DNA of 63,194 nt, taken from positions 1 through 63,194 of the forward strand of contig NZ_QJHK01000026.1 in the NCBI RefSeq assembly GCF_003202435.1. The letters run 5' to 3'. Of this stretch, positions 35,596-43,894 are shown piece after piece. The stretch comes from Flavobacterium cheongpyeongense (GTDB lineage: Bacteria > Bacteroidota > Bacteroidia > Flavobacteriales > Flavobacteriaceae). Numbering within the stretch: the stretch's first letter is position 1; the number at the start of each line of letters is the position of its first letter. The notes under the pieces were generated by a model, which did not search any database, had not been told where the DNA came from, and saw only the letters and a program-made list of their open reading frames with translations. A program made the position numbers and the translations under genes.

Positions 35596-37248
35596 TTAAT
35601 TCAACAATTGTTTTGCGTGGTTTAATGCTGAATCAGAAATATTAGCTCCGGAAAGCATCTGAGCAATTTCTATAACCCTTTCATCCTGAGCCAAAAGCTT
35701 TAATTCTGATTGTGTATCATCATTGGTTGTAGACTTAAATACCTTAAAATGTGAATCACCTTTAGCGGCGATCTGAGGTAAATGCGTAATAGCAAATATT
35801 TGCATTTTTGTACTCATCTCTTTCATAATTTCTCCCATTCTAATGGCAATTTCACCGGAAACCCCTGTATCAATCTCATCAAAAATTAGCGTTGGCAATT
35901 TAGAATATTGCGCCAAAATAGCTTTAACTGCAAGCATTATGCGTGACATTTCTCCACCTGAGGCTACTTTTTTAAGCAATCCAAAATCAGTTCCTTTATT
36001 GGCAGAAAATAAAAATTGTAATTCGTCTTTCCCGTTTATAAAATAGGTTTCTGATTGTAACAGTTCCATTTTAAACCGAACATTTGGCATTCCTAAAGTT
36101 TCTAATATAGAAATTAACTGACCTGATAAAACTGGAATTGCTTCTTGTCTGTTTTGATGAATTTTTGCTGAAAGAGTGTCTAACTCTTTTGTTTTTTCTT
36201 CAATTGATTTTGATAAAACAGTAATTTCTTCTTCGATGTTACCTAATTCTAAAACTGAATTTTCCAGATTAACCTGAATTTGTAACAATTCATCTACTGT
36301 AGTAACCTGATGTTTTTTCTGTAGATTATAAATAAGCTGCAATTTCTGATTGGTCAACTCTAATTTTTCAGGATCGTTTAATAATTTTTCAGAAGCATTT
36401 TGTAACTCTCTTGAAATATCATCAAATTCAATTGTCACACTTGTAATCCTCTCAAACAAACTTTGGTATTCTGATGAAAAAGTCGCGATTTTTTGCAATG
36501 AAGTCTTAATTTCATTCAAGTTATGAAAAACACCAAATTGCTCTTCATTGCCAATTAACAATGCTTTATCAATTGATTCTTTTATAATTTCAACATTATT
36601 TAACTTCTCAAAATCTGCTTCAAGTTCTTCTTGTTCTCCAGTTTTTAATTTAGCGGCAAACAGTTCGTTTAATAAAAAACTGTTATACTCCTGCTCTTTT
36701 CCTGCATCACTTTGTTTTTTAAGTAATACATTTAATTTTGACTTATCTGATTTGTATCGTTTCAGAACATTTTGATAAGAATCAATAATGGCTGTGTTTT
36801 GGGCAATTGCATCAATTATTTTAAACTGTACAACTTCATCTGATAGTTCCTGAGTTTGCTGCTGTGAATGAATATCTATCAAAAAGAAACTTAAATCTTG
36901 TAATTCCTGAAGATTTACAGGACTGTCATTAATAAAAGCGCGCGATTTTCCTGAAGGAAGTATTTCACGTCTAATTATCGTTTCATCCTCATAATCCAGA
37001 TCATTTGCTTCAAAAAAAGCAGCCAAATTGTATTTAGAAATTTCAAATTGTGCCTCAATTATGCATTTTTCTTCTTTATTTTTGAGAGATGTTAAATCAG
37101 CCCTTTTTCCTAAAACCAATCCTAAAGCACCTAAAATTATTGATTTACCAGCACCGGTTTCTCCTGTAATTATAGAAAAACCTTTAGAAAAATCTATAGT
37201 TAGTTTTTCAATTAATGCGTAGTTTTTAATTGATAATGAAGTAATCAT
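35596..37248 (-). CDS. recN: DNA repair ATPase RecN
   Basis: A 550-residue SMC-like protein acting in double-strand break repair. The N-terminal ATPase half has ALIEKLTIDFSKGFSIITGE and Walker A GETGAGKS (about 29-36). Two coiled-coil arms (about 150-345) surround the hinge, and the C-terminal half has signature ASGGEMSRIMLAVK and Walker B PTLIFDEIDTGVSGE, ending with the AITHLPQIAAKGDSHF switch His. Length is standard. It is in the middle of the bamD-to-fabV run, 51 bp after porD. Confidence 0.96.
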   Translation of the reverse strand: MITSLSIKNYALIEKLTIDFSKGFSIITGETGAGKSIILGALGLVLGKRADLTSLKNKEEKCIIEAQFEISKYNLAAFFEANDLDYEDETIIRREILPSGKSRAFINDSPVNLQELQDLSFFLIDIHSQQQTQELSDEVVQFKIIDAIAQNTAIIDSYQNVLKRYKSDKSKLNVLLKKQSDAGKEQEYNSFLLNELFAAKLKTGEQEELEADFEKLNNVEIIKESIDKALLIGNEEQFGVFHNLNEIKTSLQKIATFSSEYQSLFERITSVTIEFDDISRELQNASEKLLNDPEKLELTNQKLQLIYNLQKKHQVTTVDELLQIQVNLENSVLELGNIEEEITVLSKSIEEKTKELDTLSAKIHQNRQEAIPVLSGQLISILETLGMPNVRFKMELLQSETYFINGKDELQFLFSANKGTDFGLLKKVASGGEMSRIMLAVKAILAQYSKLPTLIFDEIDTGVSGEIAIRMGEIMKEMSTKMQIFAITHLPQIAAKGDSHFKVFKSTTNDDTQSELKLLAQDERVIEIAQMLSGANISDSALNHAKQLLN

Positions 37249-37299
37249 ATAGCTTTAAAAGTAAATTATTTGGAGTAGTAAAATTGGTCAAAAATCGAA

Positions 37300-38184
37300 T
37301 TAATATTTAATCTGCGACCATTTTGTTGAATTTATAGGCGAAACTTTATTTAAATTTTCCGCTAAATCTGTAATTGTAATACTTGGTCCGCCAGAAAAAA
37401 CAGATATTATTTCATCTGATTTCGCATCAAAGAATACTCTTGTCAAAAAAGCATTTGGCTTAACGGAATTTAATTTTCCTATCAGCATTAATGAAGCTTT
37501 TATTTGCTCTTTTGCTGCTTTCAAATCCTGACTCATTATATCCAAACCTGTATGGTATAAAAAAATTGTTTTTCGCAAATCAGAATACGTTGGAGCCAGC
37601 ATATCATTTATAAAAAAATAACGATTCTGAAGACCATCAGACTGAGTCCAGCCTTTAGAACCTCCTTGCTGTGCCACATTTGAAATATTTAGTGCAGTTT
37701 CAAAATAAGAATTCCCTCCTGCAAACTGAAAAGTATCCGCATCCATACCTAAAATCATATAACTGTAAAATGATATTACCGATATTAAGTTAGATTCAAA
37801 AGTAGCAGGATTGTATAATAAAGGCTCAAATTCTGTATATCTGAAATTAAAATCCTTATCATTAAAATTTAAAACTGGTGAAGAATAAGTTGAATTATAA
37901 ATCAATCTTGATGATTGTATTTGTATTGTCCCCGAAAACTGATCCGAATTATTGGACAAAAGTGTAATATACATTGAGCAATTAATTCGTTCATTTTGCT
38001 TTAGAACAGATCCTGTCCAGTCCGTTTTATTTACAAACTCCGACAATGATGTCTGAAGTGTTTTATAAACCTGCTGATTTGGATTTGGTAATCTCTCGGT
38101 ATTGATTGTTACTGTACAATTTAACTGTTGTGCCTGAGCAAAACCAAAAAACAAAAACGTTAAAAAAGTAACTAATTTACACAT
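37300..38184 (-). CDS. porD: DUF4835 family protein, T9SS-associated (PorD)
   Basis: A 294-residue exported protein: signal peptide to about residue 18 (FFGFAQAQQLNC), then the conserved family stretch NCTVTINTERLPNPNQQVYKTL and the central GGNSYFETALNISNVAQQGGSKGW. I recall this family being named PorD in type IX secretion annotation, where loss affects gliding or protein secretion; the name is from memory. Its start overlaps the end of coaBC by 8 bases, so translation is coupled. The synteny coaBC-porD-recN is common in Flavobacteriaceae. Confidence 0.8.
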   Translation of the reverse strand: MCKLVTFLTFLFFGFAQAQQLNCTVTINTERLPNPNQQVYKTLQTSLSEFVNKTDWTGSVLKQNERINCSMYITLLSNNSDQFSGTIQIQSSRLIYNSTYSSPVLNFNDKDFNFRYTEFEPLLYNPATFESNLISVISFYSYMILGMDADTFQFAGGNSYFETALNISNVAQQGGSKGWTQSDGLQNRYFFINDMLAPTYSDLRKTIFLYHTGLDIMSQDLKAAKEQIKASLMLIGKLNSVKPNAFLTRVFFDAKSDEIISVFSGGPSITITDLAENLNKVSPINSTKWSQIKY

Positions 38185-39388
38185 AAAAATGTTCTATAAC
38201 TTTGTTTAAAATATCAACTGCAACAGATTCTTTTGACTTTAAGTCCATTGGTTCAATTTTAAATCCTTTATCAATAAAAGTCACTTTATTAGTGGGTTGC
38301 TGAAAGCCTGCACCTTTATCCTGCAATGAATTTAAAACAATCAAATCTAAGTTTTTTTTCTGAATTTTCAACTTAGCATTTTCAATTTCATTTTCAGTTT
38401 CCAACGCAAATCCAATTAAAAACTGTTTTTTCTTGATTTTGCCTAACGATAATAATATATCTTTTGTCTTTTCGAGTTCTATTGAAAAGTCTTCAGCATT
38501 TTTTTTTATTTTTTGATCAGCAACAACTTTAGGTTTATAATCTGCAACTGCCGCTGCTGCAATCGCAACATCAACATCATTAAAATGCAAATGACAGGCA
38601 TCAAACATTTCCCGGGCTGAAACTACATTTATTATTTCGATCGAGGAATTTTTGACTTTTAGATTTGTTGGTCCTGAAACCAATATAACAGAAGCTCCCA
38701 AAGCAGCTGCTGCGTTTGCAATATCAAATCCCATTTTTCCTGAAGAATGATTCCCTATAAAACGTACAGGATCTATAGCTTCGTATGTCGGCCCTGCTGT
38801 TATTAGGATTTTTTTTCCTTTTAAAGGCAATTTACTTTCCAAATCGGCTTCTAAGAAAGCAATAATATTTTCAGGCTCAGCCATTCTTCCCTCGCCTGAT
38901 AGGCCACTTGCTAATTCTCCATTTTCTGCCGGAATCATTATGTTTCCAAATTGTCTTAAGGCAGTAAAACTTGATATTGACGAAGGATGCTTATACATAT
39001 CTAAGTCCATTGCCGGAGCAAAATAAACTTGACATTTTGCCGATAAATAAGTTGCAACAAGAAGATTATCACAATTGCCGGTAGCCATTTTTGATAATGT
39101 ATTGGCAGTTGCCGGAGCAATCAACATTAAATCGGCCCAAAGCCCTAATTCAACATGATTATTCCAGACAGCATCCTGATCATCCTGATTAAAAAAAGCG
39201 GAGTGTACAGGATTTTTTGATAAAGTAGATAAAGTAAGTGGGGTTACAAAATCCTTAGAAGCAGGTGTCATGACCACCTGGACATGTGCACCTGCTTTTA
39301 TAAAAAGTCGTACTAATGAGGCTGTTTTATAGGCTGCAATTCCACCGGAAACACCCAGTAGAATTTTTTTTCCTTTTAAAACTGACAT
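38177..39388 (-). CDS. coaBC: bifunctional phosphopantothenoylcysteine decarboxylase/synthase
   Basis: A 403-residue two-domain enzyme for CoA synthesis. CoaC part (about 1-175): flavin-binding GVSGGIAAYK, catalytic His in WNNHVELG, PATANTLSKMATG and active Cys in GNCDNLL. CoaB part (about 188-403): GPTYEAIDPVRFIGNHSSGKMG, AAAVADYKP and the KIKK lid motif in DQKIKKNAEDF. It converts 4'-phosphopantothenate plus cysteine to 4'-phosphopantetheine with CTP. It lies 7 bp after rpoZ and overlaps porD. Confidence 0.96.
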   Translation of the reverse strand: MSVLKGKKILLGVSGGIAAYKTASLVRLFIKAGAHVQVVMTPASKDFVTPLTLSTLSKNPVHSAFFNQDDQDAVWNNHVELGLWADLMLIAPATANTLSKMATGNCDNLLVATYLSAKCQVYFAPAMDLDMYKHPSSISSFTALRQFGNIMIPAENGELASGLSGEGRMAEPENIIAFLEADLESKLPLKGKKILITAGPTYEAIDPVRFIGNHSSGKMGFDIANAAAALGASVILVSGPTNLKVKNSSIEIINVVSAREMFDACHLHFNDVDVAIAAAAVADYKPKVVADQKIKKNAEDFSIELEKTKDILLSLGKIKKKQFLIGFALETENEIENAKLKIQKKNLDLIVLNSLQDKGAGFQQPTNKVTFIDKGFKIEPMDLKSKESVAVDILNKVIEHFYV

Positions 39389-39395
39389 TATACTA

Positions 39396-39713
39396 TTATT
39401 TGTTTGAACCTCTGTGGTATGTTTTACCGTCTAACCATTCCTGAACGGCTAAAGCGTGTGGTTTAGGTAATTTTTCGTAAAATTTAGAAACTTCAATTTG
39501 CTCTTTATTTTCAAAAACTTCCTCAAGACTGTCATTGTAAGTAGCAAATTCCTCTAATTTTTCAGTTAATTCTTTTTTTATTTCAGAATTAATCTGGTTT
39601 GCTCTTTTAGCCATAATGGTGATTGCTTCATACACATTTCCTGTTGGCTCTTCAATAACTGTTTTATTATAAGTTATTGTATTGACAGGAGCATTCGTCT
39701 TTTTTAAATCCAT
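39396..39713 (-). CDS. rpoZ: RNA polymerase omega subunit
   Basis: A 105-residue omega/Rpb6-type subunit that helps fold the beta' subunit. The family core is GNVYEAITIMAKRANQIN (about 25-42), with a Bacteroidetes-type extension after it (EEFATYNDSLEEVFENKEQIE...LPKPHALAVQEWLDG). It sits 8 bp behind bamD and 7 bp before coaBC in the same operon. The rpoZ-coaBC order is also found outside this phylum, where it usually follows gmk. Confidence 0.9.
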   Translation of the reverse strand: MDLKKTNAPVNTITYNKTVIEEPTGNVYEAITIMAKRANQINSEIKKELTEKLEEFATYNDSLEEVFENKEQIEVSKFYEKLPKPHALAVQEWLDGKTYHRGSNK

Positions 39714-39721
39714 GACTTTAT

Positions 39722-40516
39722 TTATTTAGTAAATTTTTGTAAATCTGTTTCAACTCTTGCATTCATTTCTTCTGCCTTCAATTTGTATTTTGTATCGCTT
39801 TTAAACTTCAATAAATTATTGTAAGCTACTTTAGCAACATTCAAACGTTCCTCCATTTTTTGAGGAATACTATTTATAGCCAATTGATATGCTGAATCGT
39901 ATTTATAAAACAAGGCATCTTCTTTAAAAGGAGTGCCCGGATAATCTGCAATAAAATTATCAAAAGCAATTAAAGCTGATTTATAATCCGAAATAGTGTT
40001 GTATCCTTTAGCATTTTCATATGCTTTTTTCTCAAGTTTTCCTGTTAGTATCTTCACAGCCTCATTTGCCTGAGCTATGTATTCTGAATTTGGATAATTA
40101 TCAATAAATGCCTGCAATTTATCCAATGCCTTAACTGTGTCTGTTTGATCTAAACTATAAACAGGAGCCAATTTAGAATAACTGTAAGCACCTAAAAAAG
40201 CAGCTTCCTGAACTTTTTCACTTCGTGGATAGCCCGAAACAAAGCTTTCAAACTGATATCCTGCCAAATAATATTGTTTTGTTTTATAGTAGGACTGGGA
40301 AAACATATAAAACAGTTTTTCTGCCTGAGGTTTACCTCTGTATGTTGGTGCTAACTGTTCAAAAAGTCTGATTGCTTTATTGTACTTGCCTGCCTCGTAC
40401 ATTTTGGTTGCAATTTCGAACTTTGCTGCAACATCTTCATTTTTTAATGCCTTTTGATAATCACTACAAGAACAAAAAAGGGCAACAACAATTAAAAGCG
40501 ATACTATTTTTTTCAT
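39722..40516 (-). CDS. bamD: outer membrane assembly lipoprotein BamD
   Basis: A 264-residue lipoprotein of the BAM complex that inserts barrels into the outer membrane. I place the start at MKKIVSLLIV, not the upstream in-frame ATG, because it gives a proper lipoprotein signal ending in LFCSC (Cys at about 19). TPR-like helical repeats follow (KYNKAIRLFEQLAPTYRGKP, AEKLFYMFSQSYYKTKQYYLA, YPRSEKVQEAAFLGAYSY), as in BamD/YfiO. It is the first gene after the promoter at 40584-40613, leading rpoZ, coaBC, porD, recN, TPR and fabV. Confidence 0.92.
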   Translation of the reverse strand: MKKIVSLLIVVALFCSCSDYQKALKNEDVAAKFEIATKMYEAGKYNKAIRLFEQLAPTYRGKPQAEKLFYMFSQSYYKTKQYYLAGYQFESFVSGYPRSEKVQEAAFLGAYSYSKLAPVYSLDQTDTVKALDKLQAFIDNYPNSEYIAQANEAVKILTGKLEKKAYENAKGYNTISDYKSALIAFDNFIADYPGTPFKEDALFYKYDSAYQLAINSIPQKMEERLNVAKVAYNNLLKFKSDTKYKLKAEEMNARVETDLQKFTK

Positions 40517-40566
40517 TTTCTTACTTTTATTATGATTCCTTAGACAATTATGCCTAAGCAAAATCA

Positions 40567-40582
40567 CACCGAAGTTTCGGTG
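40567..40582 (-). promoter_or_regulatory. hairpin at the 5' end of the bamD transcript
   Basis: On the minus strand CACCGAA pairs with TTCGGTG around two bases, beginning within a few bases of the expected transcript start. A 5'-terminal stem of this kind may stabilise the long mRNA or affect early elongation. Confidence 0.4.
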
Positions 40583-40583
40583 G

Positions 40584-40613
40584 CAAATTTAGTTATTAAT
40601 TTAGCTACTACAA
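40584..40613 (-). promoter_or_regulatory. promoter for the bamD-rpoZ-coaBC-porD-recN-TPR-fabV run
   Basis: On the minus strand TTG (40613-40611), 19 bases, TAAATTTG (40591-40584): a full consensus match in the 135-bp gap between dapA and bamD. Confidence 0.8.
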
Positions 40614-40651
40614 AATATTTTTTGGTATAATAAAATACGTGTTTTTTTATT

Positions 40652-41533
40652 CTATTTTAATGCTGCTTTTACAAATTTATTTAATCGGTCCGCTAATGAT
40701 TGATCTACTGACACCAATGGCAAACGGACTGTATTATCTGCAATTCCAAGTGATTGAAACACATGTTTGATTCCGGCAGGATTTCCTTGCTCAAAAATCA
40801 TATCGATACAATCTGATAAAAAATATTGTGTTTTGAAAGCCTCATTTACTTTTCGGTTCAGGCCTAAACGGATCATTTCTGAAAATTCTTTTGGAAAACC
40901 TTGCCCTATAACTGATATAACTCCGGCTCCGCCAGCTAAAACGACAGGTAGAGCAATCATATCGTCCCCAGAAATTATTAAAAAATCTTTTGGCGCATTT
41001 TTGATCAATTGTAAAGCCTGAGCCATATCACCTGCTGCTTCTTTTATAGCCACGACATTATCAAATTCATTTGCTAAACGAATTACTGTTGATGGCAACA
41101 TATTACTTGATGTCCTGCCAGGAACATTATATAAAATTACCGGAATCGGAGAAGCTTCAGCAATAGCTTTAAAATGCTGATAAATCCCTTCTTGTGTAGG
41201 CTTATTATAATAGGGAGAAACTGAAAGAATGGCTTCAAATGCTGAAAAATCCCTGGTTTTTAATTCTTCTACAACCTGCATTGTATTGTTGCCTCCAACT
41301 CCAAGAACTAATGGTAATCTTCCATTATTAACTTCTATTACTGTCGAAATAACTAATTCTTTTTCTTCTTTTGTTAAAGTTGCGTTTTCTGCAGTCGTTC
41401 CCATTACAACCAAATACTCCACTCCGCCATCAATTGAAAAATTAACAATTCGCTGTAAGGCTTCTATATCAATTGAAAAATCTTTTTTAAATGGAGTGAC
41501 AAGGGCAACACCGGTTCCTATTAATGATTGCAT
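40652..41533 (-). CDS. dapA: 4-hydroxy-tetrahydrodipicolinate synthase
   Basis: A 293-residue TIM-barrel enzyme joining pyruvate and aspartate semialdehyde in lysine and diaminopimelate synthesis. The Schiff-base Lys is Lys164 in VAIKEAAGD, the catalytic Tyr is Tyr135 in ILYNVPGRT, and the pyruvate-contacting Thr pair is in MGTTAENATL (about 46-47). SVSPYYNKPTQEG is the other family block. It lies 15 bp after the DUF6913 gene and before the bamD promoter. Confidence 0.96.
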   Translation of the reverse strand: MQSLIGTGVALVTPFKKDFSIDIEALQRIVNFSIDGGVEYLVVMGTTAENATLTKEEKELVISTVIEVNNGRLPLVLGVGGNNTMQVVEELKTRDFSAFEAILSVSPYYNKPTQEGIYQHFKAIAEASPIPVILYNVPGRTSSNMLPSTVIRLANEFDNVVAIKEAAGDMAQALQLIKNAPKDFLIISGDDMIALPVVLAGGAGVISVIGQGFPKEFSEMIRLGLNRKVNEAFKTQYFLSDCIDMIFEQGNPAGIKHVFQSLGIADNTVRLPLVSVDQSLADRLNKFVKAALK

Positions 41534-41548
41534 ATTCTAATTTATATT

Positions 41549-42061
41549 TTATTTTATACTTTTTAAATATTTAAACAATTCGAAAACGAAAAGTTTATAA
41601 TTATCTAAAGAAGTATTTATCATCCAACGATTTATACTCTTATCGATTGATGCAAATCCAACTTTAAATTTAGCTTTTGATTGATTCGTAATCAGCTTCA
41701 AAATGGGTTTTTGAACATCATAATAACTAATCAAAAGATCAAATTCTGCTCCAATAAATTCAGTTAAAAAACTTACTTTACTATCCCCTTTCCAATCTAT
41801 ATGTTTTTTTGAAAAAGTTGGAAAATGATACAATTTCTTTTCCTTGAATTTATTTCTGTACACAACGGCTTTTATATTTTCAGTATCAATGCCATAAGAA
41901 ATCAATTCTTCAATAAGTGCTTTCGAATGCCTGAATTTACTCTCGTCAATCAACAGGCCTATTGTTTGTACATTACTGGTAAAGGCTTCATTTTTTACAT
42001 TGAATACATTATTTTTTAATGTTTTTTTTATAAAAAAATCCTTTAGATAATTTAAAAACAT
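41549..42061 (-). CDS. DUF6913-type protein of unknown function
   Basis: A 170-residue protein without signal peptide or membrane helix, with basic N terminus (FLNYLKDFFIKKTLKNN) and a Rossmann-like alternation of strands and helices (QTIGLLIDESKFRHSKALIEE, then FDLLISYYDVQKPIL and KVGFASIDKSINRWMI). I recall this as a lineage-restricted family annotated DUF6913 beside dapA in flavobacteria. No catalytic motif is clear. TAATTTTG in the short spacer to the divergent nucleotidase gene could serve as minus-7 box, without a matching TTG. Confidence 0.6.
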   Translation of the reverse strand: MFLNYLKDFFIKKTLKNNVFNVKNEAFTSNVQTIGLLIDESKFRHSKALIEELISYGIDTENIKAVVYRNKFKEKKLYHFPTFSKKHIDWKGDSKVSFLTEFIGAEFDLLISYYDVQKPILKLITNQSKAKFKVGFASIDKSINRWMINTSLDNYKLFVFELFKYLKSIK

Positions 42062-42108
42062 ACTACTTTTACCAGATTACAAAATTAATTATTTAAGTCG
42101 CATTTAAG

Positions 42109-42885
42109 ATGGTAAAACTAAAAAAGTATAACGGATTTTTAAAACTTTTTGTTATATTCTTAACACTTTTTTTTGTGTTTTCATGCAGTAAGAAAAATTA
42201 CAACTTAGTTAAGATAGAAGGAAAACAACTTCCTGTTACCGAAAAAAATCAGGTACCTGAGATTGAAAATTTTATCAAGCCTTTTCGAAATCATATCAAC
42301 AAAGATTTAGACAGCGTATTAGCTTATTGTCCTGAAACGCTTGATAAGAGCATTGGTGAATGGCAAACTACTATCGGTAACTTATTGACTGATATTTGTT
42401 TACAAAAAGGGAATCTGATTTTTAAAGCCCGTGAAAAAAAAGACATCGATTTATGCTTTTTAAATCATGGAGGAATAAGAGCCCTATTACCAAAAGGAAA
42501 TGTGACAACAAGAACGGCTTTTGAAATTATGCCTTTTGAAAACAATTTGGTTGTCCTCGCTTTAAAAGGTGAACAGATTCTTGAAATGACATCTTATATA
42601 ATTAAAGAAAAAAAAGCTCATCCTTTATCAGGAATGACTTTTACAATTACAAAAAACAATACCGCTACAAATATTCAAATTCAGAAAAAACCTCTTGATA
42701 TCAACAAATTGTATTATGTTGCTACAAATGATTATCTCGCAAATGGAGGTGACAACATGAATTTCTTTCTAAAAAATGCTCAAAAATTTGATTTAGATTA
42801 TAAACTTAGAAATGTGTTGATTGATTACTTTAAAGATGTAGATACGATTCCGTTACCAAAAGACATCCGAATTACTGAAGAATAA
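42109..42885 (+). CDS. 5'-nucleotidase C-terminal domain lipoprotein (split enzyme, part 1)
   Basis: A 258-residue exported protein consisting only of the 5'-nucleotidase C-terminal (substrate-binding) domain. It has a lipoprotein signal ending LFFVFSCSKK (Cys at about 26). The domain pattern follows: IGEWQTTIGNLLTDICLQKG, CFLNHGGIRALLPKGNVT, AFEIMPFENNLVVLALKGEQ and YVATNDYLANGGDNM. In most bacteria this domain is fused behind the metallophosphatase; here it is a separate gene placed before it, 54 bp away. It probably pairs with the next gene's product in the envelope. Confidence 0.85.
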   Translation: MVKLKKYNGFLKLFVIFLTLFFVFSCSKKNYNLVKIEGKQLPVTEKNQVPEIENFIKPFRNHINKDLDSVLAYCPETLDKSIGEWQTTIGNLLTDICLQKGNLIFKAREKKDIDLCFLNHGGIRALLPKGNVTTRTAFEIMPFENNLVVLALKGEQILEMTSYIIKEKKAHPLSGMTFTITKNNTATNIQIQKKPLDINKLYYVATNDYLANGGDNMNFFLKNAQKFDLDYKLRNVLIDYFKDVDTIPLPKDIRITEE

Positions 42886-42939
42886 TCAAAAAAAATGAAT
42901 CTAAATTAAAACACCAACTTTTCTCAAAAAACAGACCCA

Positions 42940-43851
42940 ATGAAAAGAAGAGAATTTATCGAAAAAACAGCTGCCAGTACCACCTTGTTAGGTCTAGGCC
43001 TATCATTAAACAGTTTTAAAACAAACGATGTAAAACAGCTAACCGTTCTGCATACCAATGATGTGCATAGCCACATAGATCCTTTTCCGGCTGATGATCC
43101 CCGTAATCCAAATAAAGGCGGTGTAGCCCGAAGAGCTGCTCTTATTGAAACTATCCGTAAAGAAAATCCAAATGTACTTTTATTAGATGCAGGAGATATT
43201 TTTCAGGGAACTCCTTATTTTAATTATTATGGCGGAGAACTTGAATTCAAGTTAATGAGCATGATGAAATATGATGCTTCTACTATTGGAAACCATGATT
43301 TTGATAATGGACTTGATGGATTGTATGCGCAAATGCCACATGCCAGTTTTGAATTTATCTGTTCAAATTATGACTTCAAAAATACAGTCATGAACGGACT
43401 TGTAAAACCATACAAGATCTTCAATAAAAACGGAATTAAGGTTGGCGTTTTTGGATTAGGAATAGAACTTGAAGGACTGGTTGATAAAAAAATGTACAAA
43501 GAAACTATTTATAATAACCCTGTAGAAATTGCAGAGGATATGAGTCAATTGTTAAAGAAAGAAGAAAAATGCGACGTTGTTATTTGCCTTTCGCATTTGG
43601 GTTATAAATACAAAGATGATACGACAAAAATTTGCGATTTAAAATTAGCCGAATTAACTCAGGATATTGATTTAATCATTGGCGGACATACCCATACTTT
43701 TTTAGACAAACCTACGATTGTAAAAAATAAAGCTGGAAAAGATGTCCTTGTAAATCAGGTGGGATGCTACGGAATAAATTTAGGCAGAATCGATTTTTAT
43801 TTTGATAAGAATAAGTCACATACAAATGAAGGAAAATCAATTATCGTGTAA
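42940..43851 (+). CDS. 5'-nucleotidase metallophosphatase domain, Tat-type signal (split enzyme, part 2)
   Basis: A 303-residue calcineurin-like metallophosphatase. The signal contains a twin-arginine motif (MKRREFIEKTAAS followed by a hydrophobic stretch), pointing to folded export by Tat. Metal-binding motifs are complete: LHTNDVHSHIDPF, LLDAGDIFQGTPYF, GNHDFDNG, CLSHLGYK and GGHTHTF. It stops before the C-terminal domain, which is supplied by the preceding gene. Together they would hydrolyse nucleotides or UDP-sugars in the periplasm. The last 21 coding bases overlap the arm of a long terminator hairpin. Confidence 0.9.
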   Translation: MKRREFIEKTAASTTLLGLGLSLNSFKTNDVKQLTVLHTNDVHSHIDPFPADDPRNPNKGGVARRAALIETIRKENPNVLLLDAGDIFQGTPYFNYYGGELEFKLMSMMKYDASTIGNHDFDNGLDGLYAQMPHASFEFICSNYDFKNTVMNGLVKPYKIFNKNGIKVGVFGLGIELEGLVDKKMYKETIYNNPVEIAEDMSQLLKKEEKCDVVICLSHLGYKYKDDTTKICDLKLAELTQDIDLIIGGHTHTFLDKPTIVKNKAGKDVLVNQVGCYGINLGRIDFYFDKNKSHTNEGKSIIV

Positions 43852-43880
43852 TTTCCGATAATTGATTTTCCTTTGATTTT
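43831..43880. terminator. 16-bp hairpin overlapping the nucleotidase stop codon
   Basis: GGAAAATCAATTATCG (43831-43846) pairs perfectly with 43856-43871; the left arm is coding and the stop codon lies in the loop. A T-rich tail follows. It separates the convergent nucleotidase and ligA genes. Confidence 0.8.
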
Positions 43881-43894
43881 TCAGCATCAACAAT

